Shown here piece after piece: positions 1 through 8,489 of a stretch of 64,000 nt of DNA. The notes beneath the pieces are model-generated. The model was not told the DNA's origin, did no database searches, and saw nothing but the letters and a program-made list of their open reading frames with translations. Origin of the DNA: Mesorhizobium tianshanense (GTDB taxonomy: Bacteria; Pseudomonadota; Alphaproteobacteria; Rhizobiales; Rhizobiaceae). The first letter of the stretch is position 1. Every line of letters begins with the position of its first letter. The stretch spans positions 1 through 64,000 of the forward strand of contig NZ_VLKT01000031.1 in assembly GCF_007830515.1 (NCBI RefSeq). The letters run 5' to 3'. The position numbers and the translations under genes are program-made.

Positions 1-552
1 GTGTTCGAGCGCAACGTTCACGATCTTCTGCAGGGCGAAGCAAAGCTGGCGCGCATCGTCGTGCCAATGCTTCGGGCATGGAGTGATATTCGATACCAGA
101 TAGCAGAGCTGAGCAAGCAACTGGCCGCGATGGCTCGTGAAGACCAGCACTGCCGTCTACTCATGACGGTGCCCGGTGTCGGCACCGTCACAGCCACCGC
201 CTTTGCCGCGGCCGTGGAGGATCCGGCGAACTTCAGGAACTCGCGCGCCGTGGGCGCATGGGTGGGCCTGACCCCGAGACGCTACCAATCTGGCGAGGTC
301 GATAATGACGGCCATATCTCGCGCCGTGGCGACAATCAGTTGCGCGGACTGCTATACGAAGCGGCCGCGGTCATCCTGAACCGGTCGACGGATACCAGCA
401 CCCTGCGAACCTGGGCGTTGGAGCTGAAAGAACGGCTCGGCTTCAAGCGAGCCGCCGTGGCCCTGGCGCGCAAGCTGGCAGTGATCATGCATGCGATGCT
501 CCGGACGGGCGAGCTGTTCGATCCGCACGGAGGAACGCCCGCCGCTGCCTGA
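1..552 (+). CDS. IS110-family transposase, C-terminal part (cut by window edge)
   Basis: The visible 183 residues match the C-terminal Transposase_20 half of IS110/IS116/IS902 transposases: a helix-hairpin-helix-like stretch (MTVPGVGTVTATAFAAAV), then GAWVGLTP, GHISRRGDNQLRGLLYEAA and a basic C-terminus. The N-terminal DEDD RuvC-like nuclease domain lies left of the window, so the gene is partial here and its true start is not seen. IS110 enzymes are DEDD recombinases, and recent work shows that they act with a bridge RNA encoded in the element's non-coding ends. The element marks the left side of a cargo zone full of IS debris. Family assignment is firm; the subgroup is not decided. Confidence 0.85.
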   Translation: MFERNVHDLLQGEAKLARIVVPMLRAWSDIRYQIAELSKQLAAMAREDQHCRLLMTVPGVGTVTATAFAAAVEDPANFRNSRAVGAWVGLTPRRYQSGEVDNDGHISRRGDNQLRGLLYEAAAVILNRSTDTSTLRTWALELKERLGFKRAAVALARKLAVIMHAMLRTGELFDPHGGTPAAA

Positions 553-998
553 TTCTGCAGACGCTCGACTACGACGATTCCGTCAGGCCATTCAACACCA
601 ATAGCGTTCTTACAGGACGCACCGAGCCGTCCCTGCCGGGACGTGGCTGAGATCATTCCGCGAAGCGGGAAGCAACTGCCTCGTTAAGCAGATTGCGTAA
701 CGAACATAGGAAGATCTCACCTGCGAAACTCATCCTGCGGCGATCAGCTTTGCATCGACCGCGTAGACGACCCTGTACCCGGCATACGAACGAACGAGCA
801 TGGACAGAAAGGACGACTGCCTTGCACCTACCCCCTTGACGGTCGGGCGATTAGACGACCCGCTCGCGCGGGAGGGCGCGGGCTTCGAGGTCGGCGCGTA
901 TGCGGCGGCGTCTATGAGTGCGTGAACGATCAGGGGTGACGGACTGTGATCTGCCTCCGAGCATGAAGGGTCAACCTTCAGCTTGAGAGGAGCACCCG
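553..998. other. Gene-free stretch between IS110 tail and integrase fragment
   Basis: No credible gene is seen in either strand. The left part should contain the right end of the IS110-type element. The right part (about 850-998) is the leader of the truncated integrase that follows and includes a good ribosome binding site (GAGAGGAG) six bases before its ATG. Short palindromic tracts occur (for example CCCGCTCGCGCGGG near 860), but I could not identify IS ends by eye. Confidence 0.4.
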
Positions 999-1217
999 AT
1001 GACCACCGATCTCTCGCATCCGTCCGGCAGCGCGCTGCGCGAGCGCATGATCGAAGACATGTCCGTGCGCGGCTTCACCGAGGACACGCGCCGGGACTAC
1101 ATCCGTTGCGTGAAGGCGTTTGCGGCCTTCATCGGCCGCTCGCCCGACACGGCGACGACCGAAGATCTTCTGCGCTTGGCGAGGACTTCAGGTGGAAAGT
1201 CTTCAAGAGGGCCGTAG
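999..1217 (+). pseudogene. Truncated tyrosine recombinase (XerC/IS91-associated integrase), N-terminal fragment
   Basis: The first about 55 residues (MTTDLSHPSGSALRERMIED, then MSVRGFTEDTRRDY and AFAAFIGRSPDTATTEDLLR) are the start of the N-terminal core-binding domain of the XerC/D-like integrases that often accompany IS91-type elements. The reading frame then leaves the family and stops after 72 residues, so the catalytic domain with its R-H-R-H-Y residues is absent. The break falls near 1,170-1,190, where the antisense exonuclease gene begins to be recognisable. It is therefore a deletion or insertion junction, not a small functional protein. Confidence 0.7.
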
Positions 1218-1822
1218 CGGCCAAGAAGCCGGGCTGCCGAGACGCGGCCGATGCCTTCGAGACCCGGATAGCCATCGGCGGCATCGCCTACGAGCGCAAG
1301 AAAATCCGGAATCAGGGCCGGCTCAACTCCGAACTTCTCGCGTACGCCGACAGCATCGCGAATTTTCTGGGTCCTGCGGTCCACCTGGACCACATGGTCA
1401 CCGCGCACACACTGCGCGAGATCTTTGTCCGGGGTCCAGATGCACACTTTCTGGACGCGCGGATCGGCGACGGCGCGGCGAGCCGCAGAGGCCAACGCAT
1501 CGTCGGCCTCCAGTTCGATCATCGGCCAAACGGCCACTCCCATCGCGACCAAGGCCTCCTCGAGGGGATGAAACTGCGCGAGCAGTGCCGGCTCGATGCC
1601 ATCCCCAGTCTTGTAGCCGGGCCAGAGCTGATTTCGGAACGACTCGACCACGTGATCGGTTGCCACCCCAATGTGTGTGGCGCCACTCTCGATCATCTCC
1701 AGCACTGTGTTCAGCACGCCGACGACGGCGCCAAACGGCTTGTCTCGCCCGTTGTTGAACCGGCGTTGGCCATAGAAGTGGCGAAACAGCTCGTAAGTGC
1801 CGTCAACCAAATGGACAATCAT
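1097..1822 (-). pseudogene. 5'-3' exonuclease (PolA N-terminal/FEN-like), 3' end replaced
   Basis: The protein begins MIVHLVDGTYELFRHFYG and carries FEN/PolA 5'-nuclease hallmarks: an early D in LVDGTYELFR, ELEADDALASAA (metal ligands), IWTPDKDLAQ, DFLALVGDAADGYPG and GIGRVSAARLL (helix-hairpin-helix). Such stand-alone 5'-3' exonucleases remove RNA or flap 5' ends. After GPLEDFPPEVL the sequence runs into the antisense of the integrase fragment, so the native last 20-40 residues are probably lost. All visible metal-binding motifs are kept, so residual activity is possible. The start at 1,822 fits the family. Confidence 0.7.
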
Positions 1823-2160
1823 CGCCAGCCTCGAGGAGATAGCATCCGGCCTCTGTCTACAAAGCTAGACCAGCAGATGGCCTTCTCCAAATCCTCAATG
1901 GGAGCGCTTGGTCGTGCTCGTGCGAAGTCGCGGGTCTTCACCTTAATGGCGTCGATGTGCAGGTCGGAATGTAGATGTCCCGAGGACGCGCGGCTTGGTG
2001 CGGATCCGGTCCGGAACCGTGGTGGCGCTCTTGGTCGCCGCGGCCGCGAAAAGGCGCAAACAATTCCAAGCAAGAATTAGAGACGTCCACGGCTTTACTG
2101 AGTTCGAGCGCCGTATTACTCTGGCGCAATTCATCGTTTGCGGATTTGCTTAGACGGCTT
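1823..2160. other. Gene-free stretch holding left copy of a flanking repeat
   Basis: No gene is recognised here. Open frames exist (one is the upstream extension of the metallopeptidase gene) but they show no family signal. The segment 1,934-2,044 resembles 6,003-6,133 in the same orientation and is listed separately as a repeat. Confidence 0.4.
1934..2044 (+). repeat. Imperfect direct repeat, left copy, flanking the metallopeptidase-MBL module
   Basis: The core at 1,951-1,990 matches 6,028-6,067 at 36 of 40 positions by my alignment (GTCGATGTGCAGGT followed by GATGTCCCGAG in both). A second block further right (TCCGGTCCGGAACC, then GGTCGCCGCGGC) also has a counterpart beside the other copy. 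The two copies lie in the same orientation on either side of the two-gene module at 2.16-5.96 kb. Confidence 0.7.
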
Positions 2161-4365
2161 GTGGGGGTCACATTGTCAACGGGTTTGGCTGCACCTCCAC
2201 GGAAGCTACGGATTTTCGCCTTCGATCCCAGCCTCGGCCGACGGCATGAGACGTTGCCCATCAACGAAGTCACCGTCTCCATTCCATGGGAGATGGAGCG
2301 CATCGACCCAGGCAAACCGTTCCTCGGGCCGGCTGGACGATATCTCGAGGTCATTGATTACGATCCATCGCTCGAGCTCTTCTACGCGCCGGTTGACCTC
2401 AATGACCCGCGCCTGCTCGCCGACGGAGGCCTTCGTCCGGCTGAATGGGATCCGCAGTTCCACCAGCAGATGACGTATGCAGTGGCAATGAACACCATCA
2501 TCCAGTTCGAGCGCGCACTTGGTCGGGTGGCACTCTGGGCGCCGCAGGACTTCCGGAACGTGCCGGGTGGGGATGAGGAGTTCGTTGCCTGCCTGAGGAT
2601 CTATCCACACGCACTGCGGGACGCAAACGCCTACTATAGTCCGGTGAAGAAGGCGCTGCTCTTCGGCTATTTTCCGGCCGGGCACGGGCAGCGCGGGGCC
2701 CCGGAGGGGTCGATCGTATTCACGTGCCTCTCACACGACATCATCGCGCATGAGACGACGCACGCATTGCTTGACGGCATGCATCCGCGCTTCAACGAAG
2801 CGAGCAATCCCGATGTGCTCGCGCTGCATGAAGCGTTCGCCGACATCGTCGCGATCTTTCAGCATTTTTCGTTCGACGAAGTGCTAAAGGACCAAATCGC
2901 GCGAACACGTGGGAACCTTGAGCAGCAAAGCCTGCTCGGACAACTGGCGCAGGAGTTCGGGCAGGTGCTCGGCCGTGGGCGGGCGTTGCGCGATGCTCTG
3001 GGCGAATCCGGCGAGGACGGCGTCTGGCGGCCGCGCGAGCCGAATCCCAGAGCGCTCGAGGAAGCGGAGGGACCGCACGCCCGTGGCGCGATCCTCGTGG
3101 CGGCGGTGTTCCGCGCATTCCTATCGATCTATCGCTCGCGCATCGTCGATCTGCTGCGCATCGCCTCTGGCGGTACCGGAGTGCTCGCGGAAGGCGAACT
3201 CCATCCCGATCTCGTCAACCGGCTGGCGCGGGAGGCGGCGAAGTCGGCGGACCACGTGCTGCAGATGTGCATCCGCGGCCTCGACTACGTACCTCCTGTG
3301 AACGTGACATTCGGCGACTACTTGCGCGGAATCATAACGGCCGACGCCGACCTCTACGCCGACGACGAGCACAACTACAGGGTGGCGTTCCTAGAGGCAT
3401 TCCTCGCTTGGGGAATCGTGCCACGGAACGTCAAAATCATGTCAGTCGAGACCATGCTCTGGCCGATGCTCGAGGATGTGGCGGCAGACTACAACGCCGT
3501 TGCACCGGAAGTGCGGATGATGATCGAACGGCTGGCCCTGATGCTCCAGGCCCCGGAGGAGATGATACGGCAACTCCGCCAAAGGACCGACTTCGACGAC
3601 CACTATGGCCGTGACTACCTGGACGGACTGAAAGCCAAGGGTCAGCAGATCGTAGCAGCCATGGCCGACGCGATGGCAGATCGGTTGGACCCGACGCCGG
3701 CGGCGAGAACGGAAGTCGCGACAGCCGGCGCGACGCAACCCGCTCGCCGCCGCTCGCGATCGCAAACACTGAGCCAGGTGCTGTCGCGCAACCTGCTGCA
3801 ACTTGGCCTCGACGCGGACCGGCGCGTGGAGTGGCTGGCGCGCCGCCTCTATGGTCAACTCTTCTGGGGGATGATGACCGAGCCGGGCACCGAAGGTCTG
3901 CGCAAGGTGCTTAGAATCTGCACCGAGATCAGCCCGAAGAAGCAGACCGTGCATAAGAGCCGGACGCTCGCGAACGGCAAGCCGGCGCTGGAGGTGCATA
4001 GCGTGCGGATGGCGACGCGTACCAACCCGCGTGGCGTGGTCGAAGCGGAATACGTGGTCGAACTCATTCAAACGCGCGACGGCTATTTCGACGCCGACCA
4101 ACAGCAGTCCGCGGATGAAGGTGGCGAATCCGGCAAGGCGGGTTTCAAGTTCCGATGGGGATGCACCCTCCTGATCAATGCCGAGACCTTCCAAATCCGT
4201 CGCGTCATCCAGAACCCGGGGTCGATCGAGGACGATGCCGAACTTGGACGGGTGCGTGATTTCATGCTGGGAAGGGCCGATCGGGAGGACGATGCCTTCA
4301 CCGACAGCATCACCGATCCTGAGGACGGCGAAACGTTCGCGCGACTTCACATTCACGGGATGTAG
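2161..4365 (+). CDS. Gluzincin-like metallopeptidase domain protein, conflict-module candidate
   Basis: This large soluble protein (734 residues from the proposed GTG start; the open frame extends up to 1,975) carries HETTHALLDG at about residues 197-206, followed by ALHEAFADIVAIF at about 222-234. That is the HExxH plus downstream (N/H)EAxxD arrangement of thermolysin-like gluzincin zinc peptidases. The C-terminal half shows no family I recognise. There is no signal peptide or membrane segment, so action in the cytoplasm is expected. The stop is 9 bases before the next gene, a metallo-beta-lactamase-fold protein, so the two are probably one operon. The start is uncertain: residues coded before 2,161 derive partly from the flanking repeat and look non-native. 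Substrate unknown. Confidence 0.7.
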   Translation: MGVTLSTGLAAPPRKLRIFAFDPSLGRRHETLPINEVTVSIPWEMERIDPGKPFLGPAGRYLEVIDYDPSLELFYAPVDLNDPRLLADGGLRPAEWDPQFHQQMTYAVAMNTIIQFERALGRVALWAPQDFRNVPGGDEEFVACLRIYPHALRDANAYYSPVKKALLFGYFPAGHGQRGAPEGSIVFTCLSHDIIAHETTHALLDGMHPRFNEASNPDVLALHEAFADIVAIFQHFSFDEVLKDQIARTRGNLEQQSLLGQLAQEFGQVLGRGRALRDALGESGEDGVWRPREPNPRALEEAEGPHARGAILVAAVFRAFLSIYRSRIVDLLRIASGGTGVLAEGELHPDLVNRLAREAAKSADHVLQMCIRGLDYVPPVNVTFGDYLRGIITADADLYADDEHNYRVAFLEAFLAWGIVPRNVKIMSVETMLWPMLEDVAADYNAVAPEVRMMIERLALMLQAPEEMIRQLRQRTDFDDHYGRDYLDGLKAKGQQIVAAMADAMADRLDPTPAARTEVATAGATQPARRRSRSQTLSQVLSRNLLQLGLDADRRVEWLARRLYGQLFWGMMTEPGTEGLRKVLRICTEISPKKQTVHKSRTLANGKPALEVHSVRMATRTNPRGVVEAEYVVELIQTRDGYFDADQQQSADEGGESGKAGFKFRWGCTLLINAETFQIRRVIQNPGSIEDDAELGRVRDFMLGRADREDDAFTDSITDPEDGETFARLHIHGM

Positions 4366-4374
4366 GAGGGAACG

Positions 4375-5961
4375 ATGCCCAAGATGAAGGCGCCTGCCTC
4401 GGGTGTGACCGTCAGGATGTACCGGCAGGGCCACGGGGACTGTTTTCTGCTGGCTATGCGCGACCCCGATGGTGGGCCGTTCTACATGTTGATCGACTGC
4501 GGGCTCTGGACTGGATCAGAAGTCGCTCCGGATCGCACGATCGACAGGATCATCGCCGATATCGGCGAGGCGACCGGCAACCACCTCAACGTGGTGCTGA
4601 TCACCCACGAGCACATGGACCATGTCAACGGTTTTGGCGCGGAAGATGCTCAGCAACAGCCCCATTTTGACGGTATCGACATCGACGAGACATGGCTGGC
4701 CTGGACCGAGGACGCGACCGACAGCGATGCAAACAAGCTTAGAAAACGTTTCGGGGACACTTTGCTGGCGCTCGCCGGTGCGGCGCTGAAGCTGCGCTTT
4801 GCTGTCGATTCCCGGGCGAAGTCCTCCTACGAGACCGTCCGGGATCTTCTGATGTTCGAAACCGGAGCAACGGACGAGGCGTCGCTGCACGTCGCGCTCA
4901 GTGAGTTGCAAAGCCACGCTTTCGCAGCGGATGGCAGCAAGAACATGTCCAACGCCGTCCGCAAACTGAAGCTCGCAATCAAGTACATCCGGGACAAAGC
5001 CGCAAATGGCGTGAGGTTCTTCAGCCCCGGGGACGATCACCAGCCAGTCGGCAAGGACGGCCCACGCATATACGCGCTCGGGCCACCGCGCAGCGAGGAG
5101 CTGCTGCTGTCACTGGACCCGCATTCTGGCGAGGGTTTCCATATCGACTCATCGGCTCTCGGACTGATGGCAGCGACGGAACCCGACCCAGATCCCTTGC
5201 GGCCTAAGGGTCGAATCTTCGACAAGCGCTTCGGCCTTCCGCGCAAGGAACTTGAAAAGGGGGACAACGACGCCTCGTTGGCACAGTTGGTCCGGAGCGC
5301 GTATGGCAAGGACCGGAGCGTTGCCGAGGTTCGGGGTTTCTTCATCGATCGCTATGGCCGCAAGGCTTTAGGACAACCCGCCGCGCAAACGTGGCGACAG
5401 ATCGATGATGATTGGCTCAACTCGGCCGAAACGCTGGCGCTTCGGCTCAACAAGGAGGTCAACAACACCAGCCTCGTCATCGCCATCGAACTGCCCAAGA
5501 CCGGCAAGGTGCTGTTGTTCACCGGCGATGCGCAGCGCGGCAACTGGATTTCCTGGGGCACCCTCGAGTGGATGGTCGACGGCAAGAAGGTGAAAGCGCG
5601 GGACCTGCTCGGCCGGACTGTGTTCTACAAGGTGGGTCACCACGGCAGTCACAACGCAACACTCAGCGGCGAAGTGACCTCTGACTTCGCCAATCTCGCG
5701 TGGTTGGCAAGCGGCAAGTATGAAGACGAATTCGTGGCGGTGATACCGGCCAATCGTGTGTGGGCCTACGGCAAGGAGAAGCCGTGGCCCCATCCCCTAA
5801 AGTCAATCGAAGAAGCTTTGCTCAAAAAGGCCCGCGGCCGGGTCTTCCGGAGCGATCTGGACGACGTAGCGAGACCGGAAGACGTGTCTTTGGCGCAGTG
5901 GACCAAGTTCAAGCACAAGGCGACGGATCTCTATTTCGAGTACACGGTGTCGGACAAATAG
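4375..5961 (+). CDS. ComEC-like metallo-beta-lactamase-fold hydrolase
   Basis: This 528-residue protein begins in the style of ComEC-type MBL domains (VRMYRQGHGDCFLL, then MLIDCG) and has THEHMDHVNGF at residues 77-87 (the HxHxDH metal site), LLFTGDA near 381-385 and KVGHHGSHNAT near 420-430, which together supply the remaining metal ligands. Proteins of this subfamily are hydrolases, often suspected nucleases or phosphodiesterases. A long insert (about 110-290) separates the first and later motifs. It follows the metallopeptidase gene after 9 bases with GGAGG before the ATG, so co-expression is likely. The pair lies between direct repeats in a mobile-element cargo zone, which suggests a two-component conflict system; that role is inferred. 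Confidence 0.8.
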   Translation: MPKMKAPASGVTVRMYRQGHGDCFLLAMRDPDGGPFYMLIDCGLWTGSEVAPDRTIDRIIADIGEATGNHLNVVLITHEHMDHVNGFGAEDAQQQPHFDGIDIDETWLAWTEDATDSDANKLRKRFGDTLLALAGAALKLRFAVDSRAKSSYETVRDLLMFETGATDEASLHVALSELQSHAFAADGSKNMSNAVRKLKLAIKYIRDKAANGVRFFSPGDDHQPVGKDGPRIYALGPPRSEELLLSLDPHSGEGFHIDSSALGLMAATEPDPDPLRPKGRIFDKRFGLPRKELEKGDNDASLAQLVRSAYGKDRSVAEVRGFFIDRYGRKALGQPAAQTWRQIDDDWLNSAETLALRLNKEVNNTSLVIAIELPKTGKVLLFTGDAQRGNWISWGTLEWMVDGKKVKARDLLGRTVFYKVGHHGSHNATLSGEVTSDFANLAWLASGKYEDEFVAVIPANRVWAYGKEKPWPHPLKSIEEALLKKARGRVFRSDLDDVARPEDVSLAQWTKFKHKATDLYFEYTVSDK

Positions 5962-6392
5962 GCGCCGCTGCGGGCGCCGCTCGCAGTCAGTGGAAGTCCC
6001 GCGTCCTCACCCGATTCCCCGATTCGTGTCGATGTGCAGGTCCGGATGTCGATGTCCCGAGGGCGCGGGACGAGAGGCGCGACTTCGCGCGGGTCCGGTC
6101 TGGAGCCGCCCTGGCGCACCTGATCGCCGCGGCAGTGCAGCAGCGGAAAGGTGGCGTCGCGTTGGTCAATGTGTCAATGCTTGCCAGTTCCGCTGACAGA
6201 TCGGTCAACCGTTGCGCCACGAGGTGGACGACTTCTGGTAGGCATCGAACGTGAATATCTGACCCGTTACAGTTCGTTTCGCCACGCATGATGAACGACC
6301 GTTATGCGCCGCCTGTCGGTCGTCCGGATGCTTTCTGGTACTGCCTTGGAAGCGGACGTTGAATCGAGCTGTTGCGCTCCGTCGCCGCTGAC
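5962..6392. other. Gene-free stretch with right copy of the flanking repeat
   Basis: No credible gene is seen. The left half (6,003-6,133) is the second copy of the repeat that flanks the metallopeptidase-MBL module. The right half leads up to the 3' end of the patatin gene, which reads leftward. I found no clear terminator hairpin. Confidence 0.4.
6003..6133 (+). repeat. Imperfect direct repeat, right copy
   Basis: Counterpart of 1,934-2,044 in the same orientation. The best block is 6,028-6,067, with four mismatches in 40 positions. The second block is near 6,090-6,133 (GTCCGGTCTGGAGCC, then GATCGCCGCGGC). The copies diverge enough to be old, but could still have served for homologous exchange of the enclosed module. 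Confidence 0.7.
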
Positions 6393-8486
6393 TTAGTTGA
6401 TCCCTACGATTGAGACGCGATATTCGGCATCGAACAGACGCATCAGAACGCGCATGCTGCAGCCGGTACGGCGGCGGATCGCTTCTTGGCGGACCTTTCT
6501 CTCTTGCTCGGGCGAAGCGGTCGTTCCGGGTTCGGGCGAAGCGACCCTTGTGTGTTCTGCCGCGGCCCAGCGCGTCCCGTCCTTTTGGGTATCGACTTCG
6601 CAGAGATGGATCGGCGCGATGTCGTTCAAGAGCGCCTCTGTTCGGCTCGGCGAAAGACGCCAGCCCAACGGTAAAGCCAGTTCCGCCTGGGCGATCCGGT
6701 GTGCGTAAAATCCGTTGTCGACATGTACGGTGACGTCCAGCGCCGGATTGCGCTGCCGTTCCTCAAGGCCAGTTAGAGCCCGGCGGGCTTCGCCGACACG
6801 GGCGCCTAGCAGCGCCAGGAATGGATCGGCGATTGTCGGATCTGCGGCGGGCTTCACGTCCGCCGTAGGATCGGCCGCAAAGGCGACGTGAGCCAGAAAA
6901 AGCGGCAGCCGGCAGCCGCTCCAATTGGCTTCGCTCATGAATTTCGCGGCGAATACAACCTCGAGGGTCGGGCAGTTGTCTTTGCCCCACGCTTTGCCCC
7001 AGGATACCGACTGGGTATTCCTCAAGGCGGAGATCAAATTCGATGCGGTCAATGCGCCCGTGTTGTCGGCATATCCGCCGTCGACGAGAACGCGGCTCGC
7101 CACGCCATCATTGAGCACCGCCGATTGCGTCAGGAACGGAAAACGCGCGCTGGTCACAGCCGCATGAATGATCGTGTCCTGGATTGCCGCGTCGGACTCC
7201 TTCTCGGCTATCGAGAACGTCTGGACGTCGCCGGAGCCATCGAAACGGATCGGTGAAAAGACGACGCGCGATCCTGCACGTGCGTCGGTCGTCACAAACA
7301 GCAGAGCGGCATCTTCGGGCTTGTTGGAGAGCGTGTCGCGCGCCGGCCCCAGAGCGTGCGACAGCGTCTCGGCAAGAGTACTCCCGCCATCCGGAAGTGT
7401 ATTCCAAAAAGGCATCAGCCAAGCGATTGGCTGACGGAGGAGCAGATTGGCGAGAACAGGCGAGAGCAGATCCGCGATGATCGTGTCGGGAACGTCGTTC
7501 GGCGCAACCTCGTCACGACACTGCGTATGCGCCACCGGACGGCTCAATGCGCGTTCCATGACGAAACCGAGCGCGCCGCCCGATACGCCAATGGTCGCGA
7601 AGACATGCGTCTTCAACTGCGGACAGTAATGCGTGAGCGCCCGATAGCCGAGAAAACTGTGTGCGGCCGCATATATTCCGCCGCCCTCCGCCGACATGAT
7701 GATCAAGGGCAGCGGCCGCATCGCCTTTCGATATCGATCGACGGCGTCGTTGCGCGCTGCCAGCCAGGTGTTGAGCGCTTCTTGTGTGCTGCGGCCCTGC
7801 TGGCCTTTGCCGACCGGGATCGTGGCGAACTGCTTATCAAAGGCGGCGACCGCCAGCCAAACCAACAGGAAACACAGCGCAGATTTTGGGTGCTGCAGGA
7901 TCGCTGTGATGATCAGGGTAAAGAGCAGCAGGCCGAGCGAGAAGATCACGAGCGGCCCGAGCGCGATCGGAAACCCGACCGGATCTAACGCAAGATAGAG
8001 CACGAGCACACCGTAGAAAAGGCCGAGAAGAGCCAACACAGTCCCTTTACGCGCGACGATACCGGGCGATGAGAGCGGCGACCATCGGGCCATCGCCCAG
8101 CCTGCGAGAATGGCGGGGACCGATAGATACGCGCTGCGTGGAGCGGATAGGACGCCGAGACCCGCGAGTGCTACGGCTGGCAGCAGGCAAACGATCGTGT
8201 CGCAGATCGAGAGGCGCGTGTCATCGAGCTGAACCAAGACGATGACGAACGGGGTCAGCGCCAGGATGAAAAACGCGCCCGCGATGCCGGCATATTGTTG
8301 CCGGTCGATGATGGCGACGAAAATATCGGTCAGTTGAGCCGGATGGATCAGGCACAGCAAGATTACGACGGTGCAAAGGAATAACAAAGGGAGTCGCCGC
8401 ACGAACCAGCGGTGTTTGACTAAGACAAGTAGAAGCAGGACTGCGGCGGCGCACCCGGCAAGGATGCTGAAACCCGTCGAGGGCAT
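6393..8486 (-). CDS. Membrane-anchored patatin-like phospholipase
   Basis: This 697-residue protein has an N-terminal half (about 1-215) of repeated hydrophobic segments, probably six or more transmembrane helices, followed by a patatin domain. The oxyanion motif EGGGIYAA is at 267-274, the nucleophile elbow GVSGG at 300-304 (Ser302) and the catalytic Asp in VDGGY at 468-472 (Asp469), with SARFPFL in between as in patatins. It should cleave acyl chains from membrane lipids. Patatin effectors occur in several anti-phage systems (for example CBASS CapV), but no nucleotide cyclase gene is visible nearby, so membership in CBASS is not supported. The upstream gene ends 3 bases before its ATG, so the two are probably co-transcribed. 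Confidence 0.85.
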   Translation of the reverse strand: MPSTGFSILAGCAAAVLLLLVLVKHRWFVRRLPLLFLCTVVILLCLIHPAQLTDIFVAIIDRQQYAGIAGAFFILALTPFVIVLVQLDDTRLSICDTIVCLLPAVALAGLGVLSAPRSAYLSVPAILAGWAMARWSPLSSPGIVARKGTVLALLGLFYGVLVLYLALDPVGFPIALGPLVIFSLGLLLFTLIITAILQHPKSALCFLLVWLAVAAFDKQFATIPVGKGQQGRSTQEALNTWLAARNDAVDRYRKAMRPLPLIIMSAEGGGIYAAAHSFLGYRALTHYCPQLKTHVFATIGVSGGALGFVMERALSRPVAHTQCRDEVAPNDVPDTIIADLLSPVLANLLLRQPIAWLMPFWNTLPDGGSTLAETLSHALGPARDTLSNKPEDAALLFVTTDARAGSRVVFSPIRFDGSGDVQTFSIAEKESDAAIQDTIIHAAVTSARFPFLTQSAVLNDGVASRVLVDGGYADNTGALTASNLISALRNTQSVSWGKAWGKDNCPTLEVVFAAKFMSEANWSGCRLPLFLAHVAFAADPTADVKPAADPTIADPFLALLGARVGEARRALTGLEERQRNPALDVTVHVDNGFYAHRIAQAELALPLGWRLSPSRTEALLNDIAPIHLCEVDTQKDGTRWAAAEHTRVASPEPGTTASPEQERKVRQEAIRRRTGCSMRVLMRLFDAEYRVSIVGIN

Positions 8487-8489
8487 CGC

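Noticed and set aside
983..2080. Plus-strand 365-residue open frame
   Set aside because: It overlaps the recognisable exonuclease on the other strand and the integrase fragment in another frame, and has no family signal.
3442..4434. Minus-strand 330-residue open frame
   Set aside because: Antisense to the metallopeptidase gene and lacking any motif.
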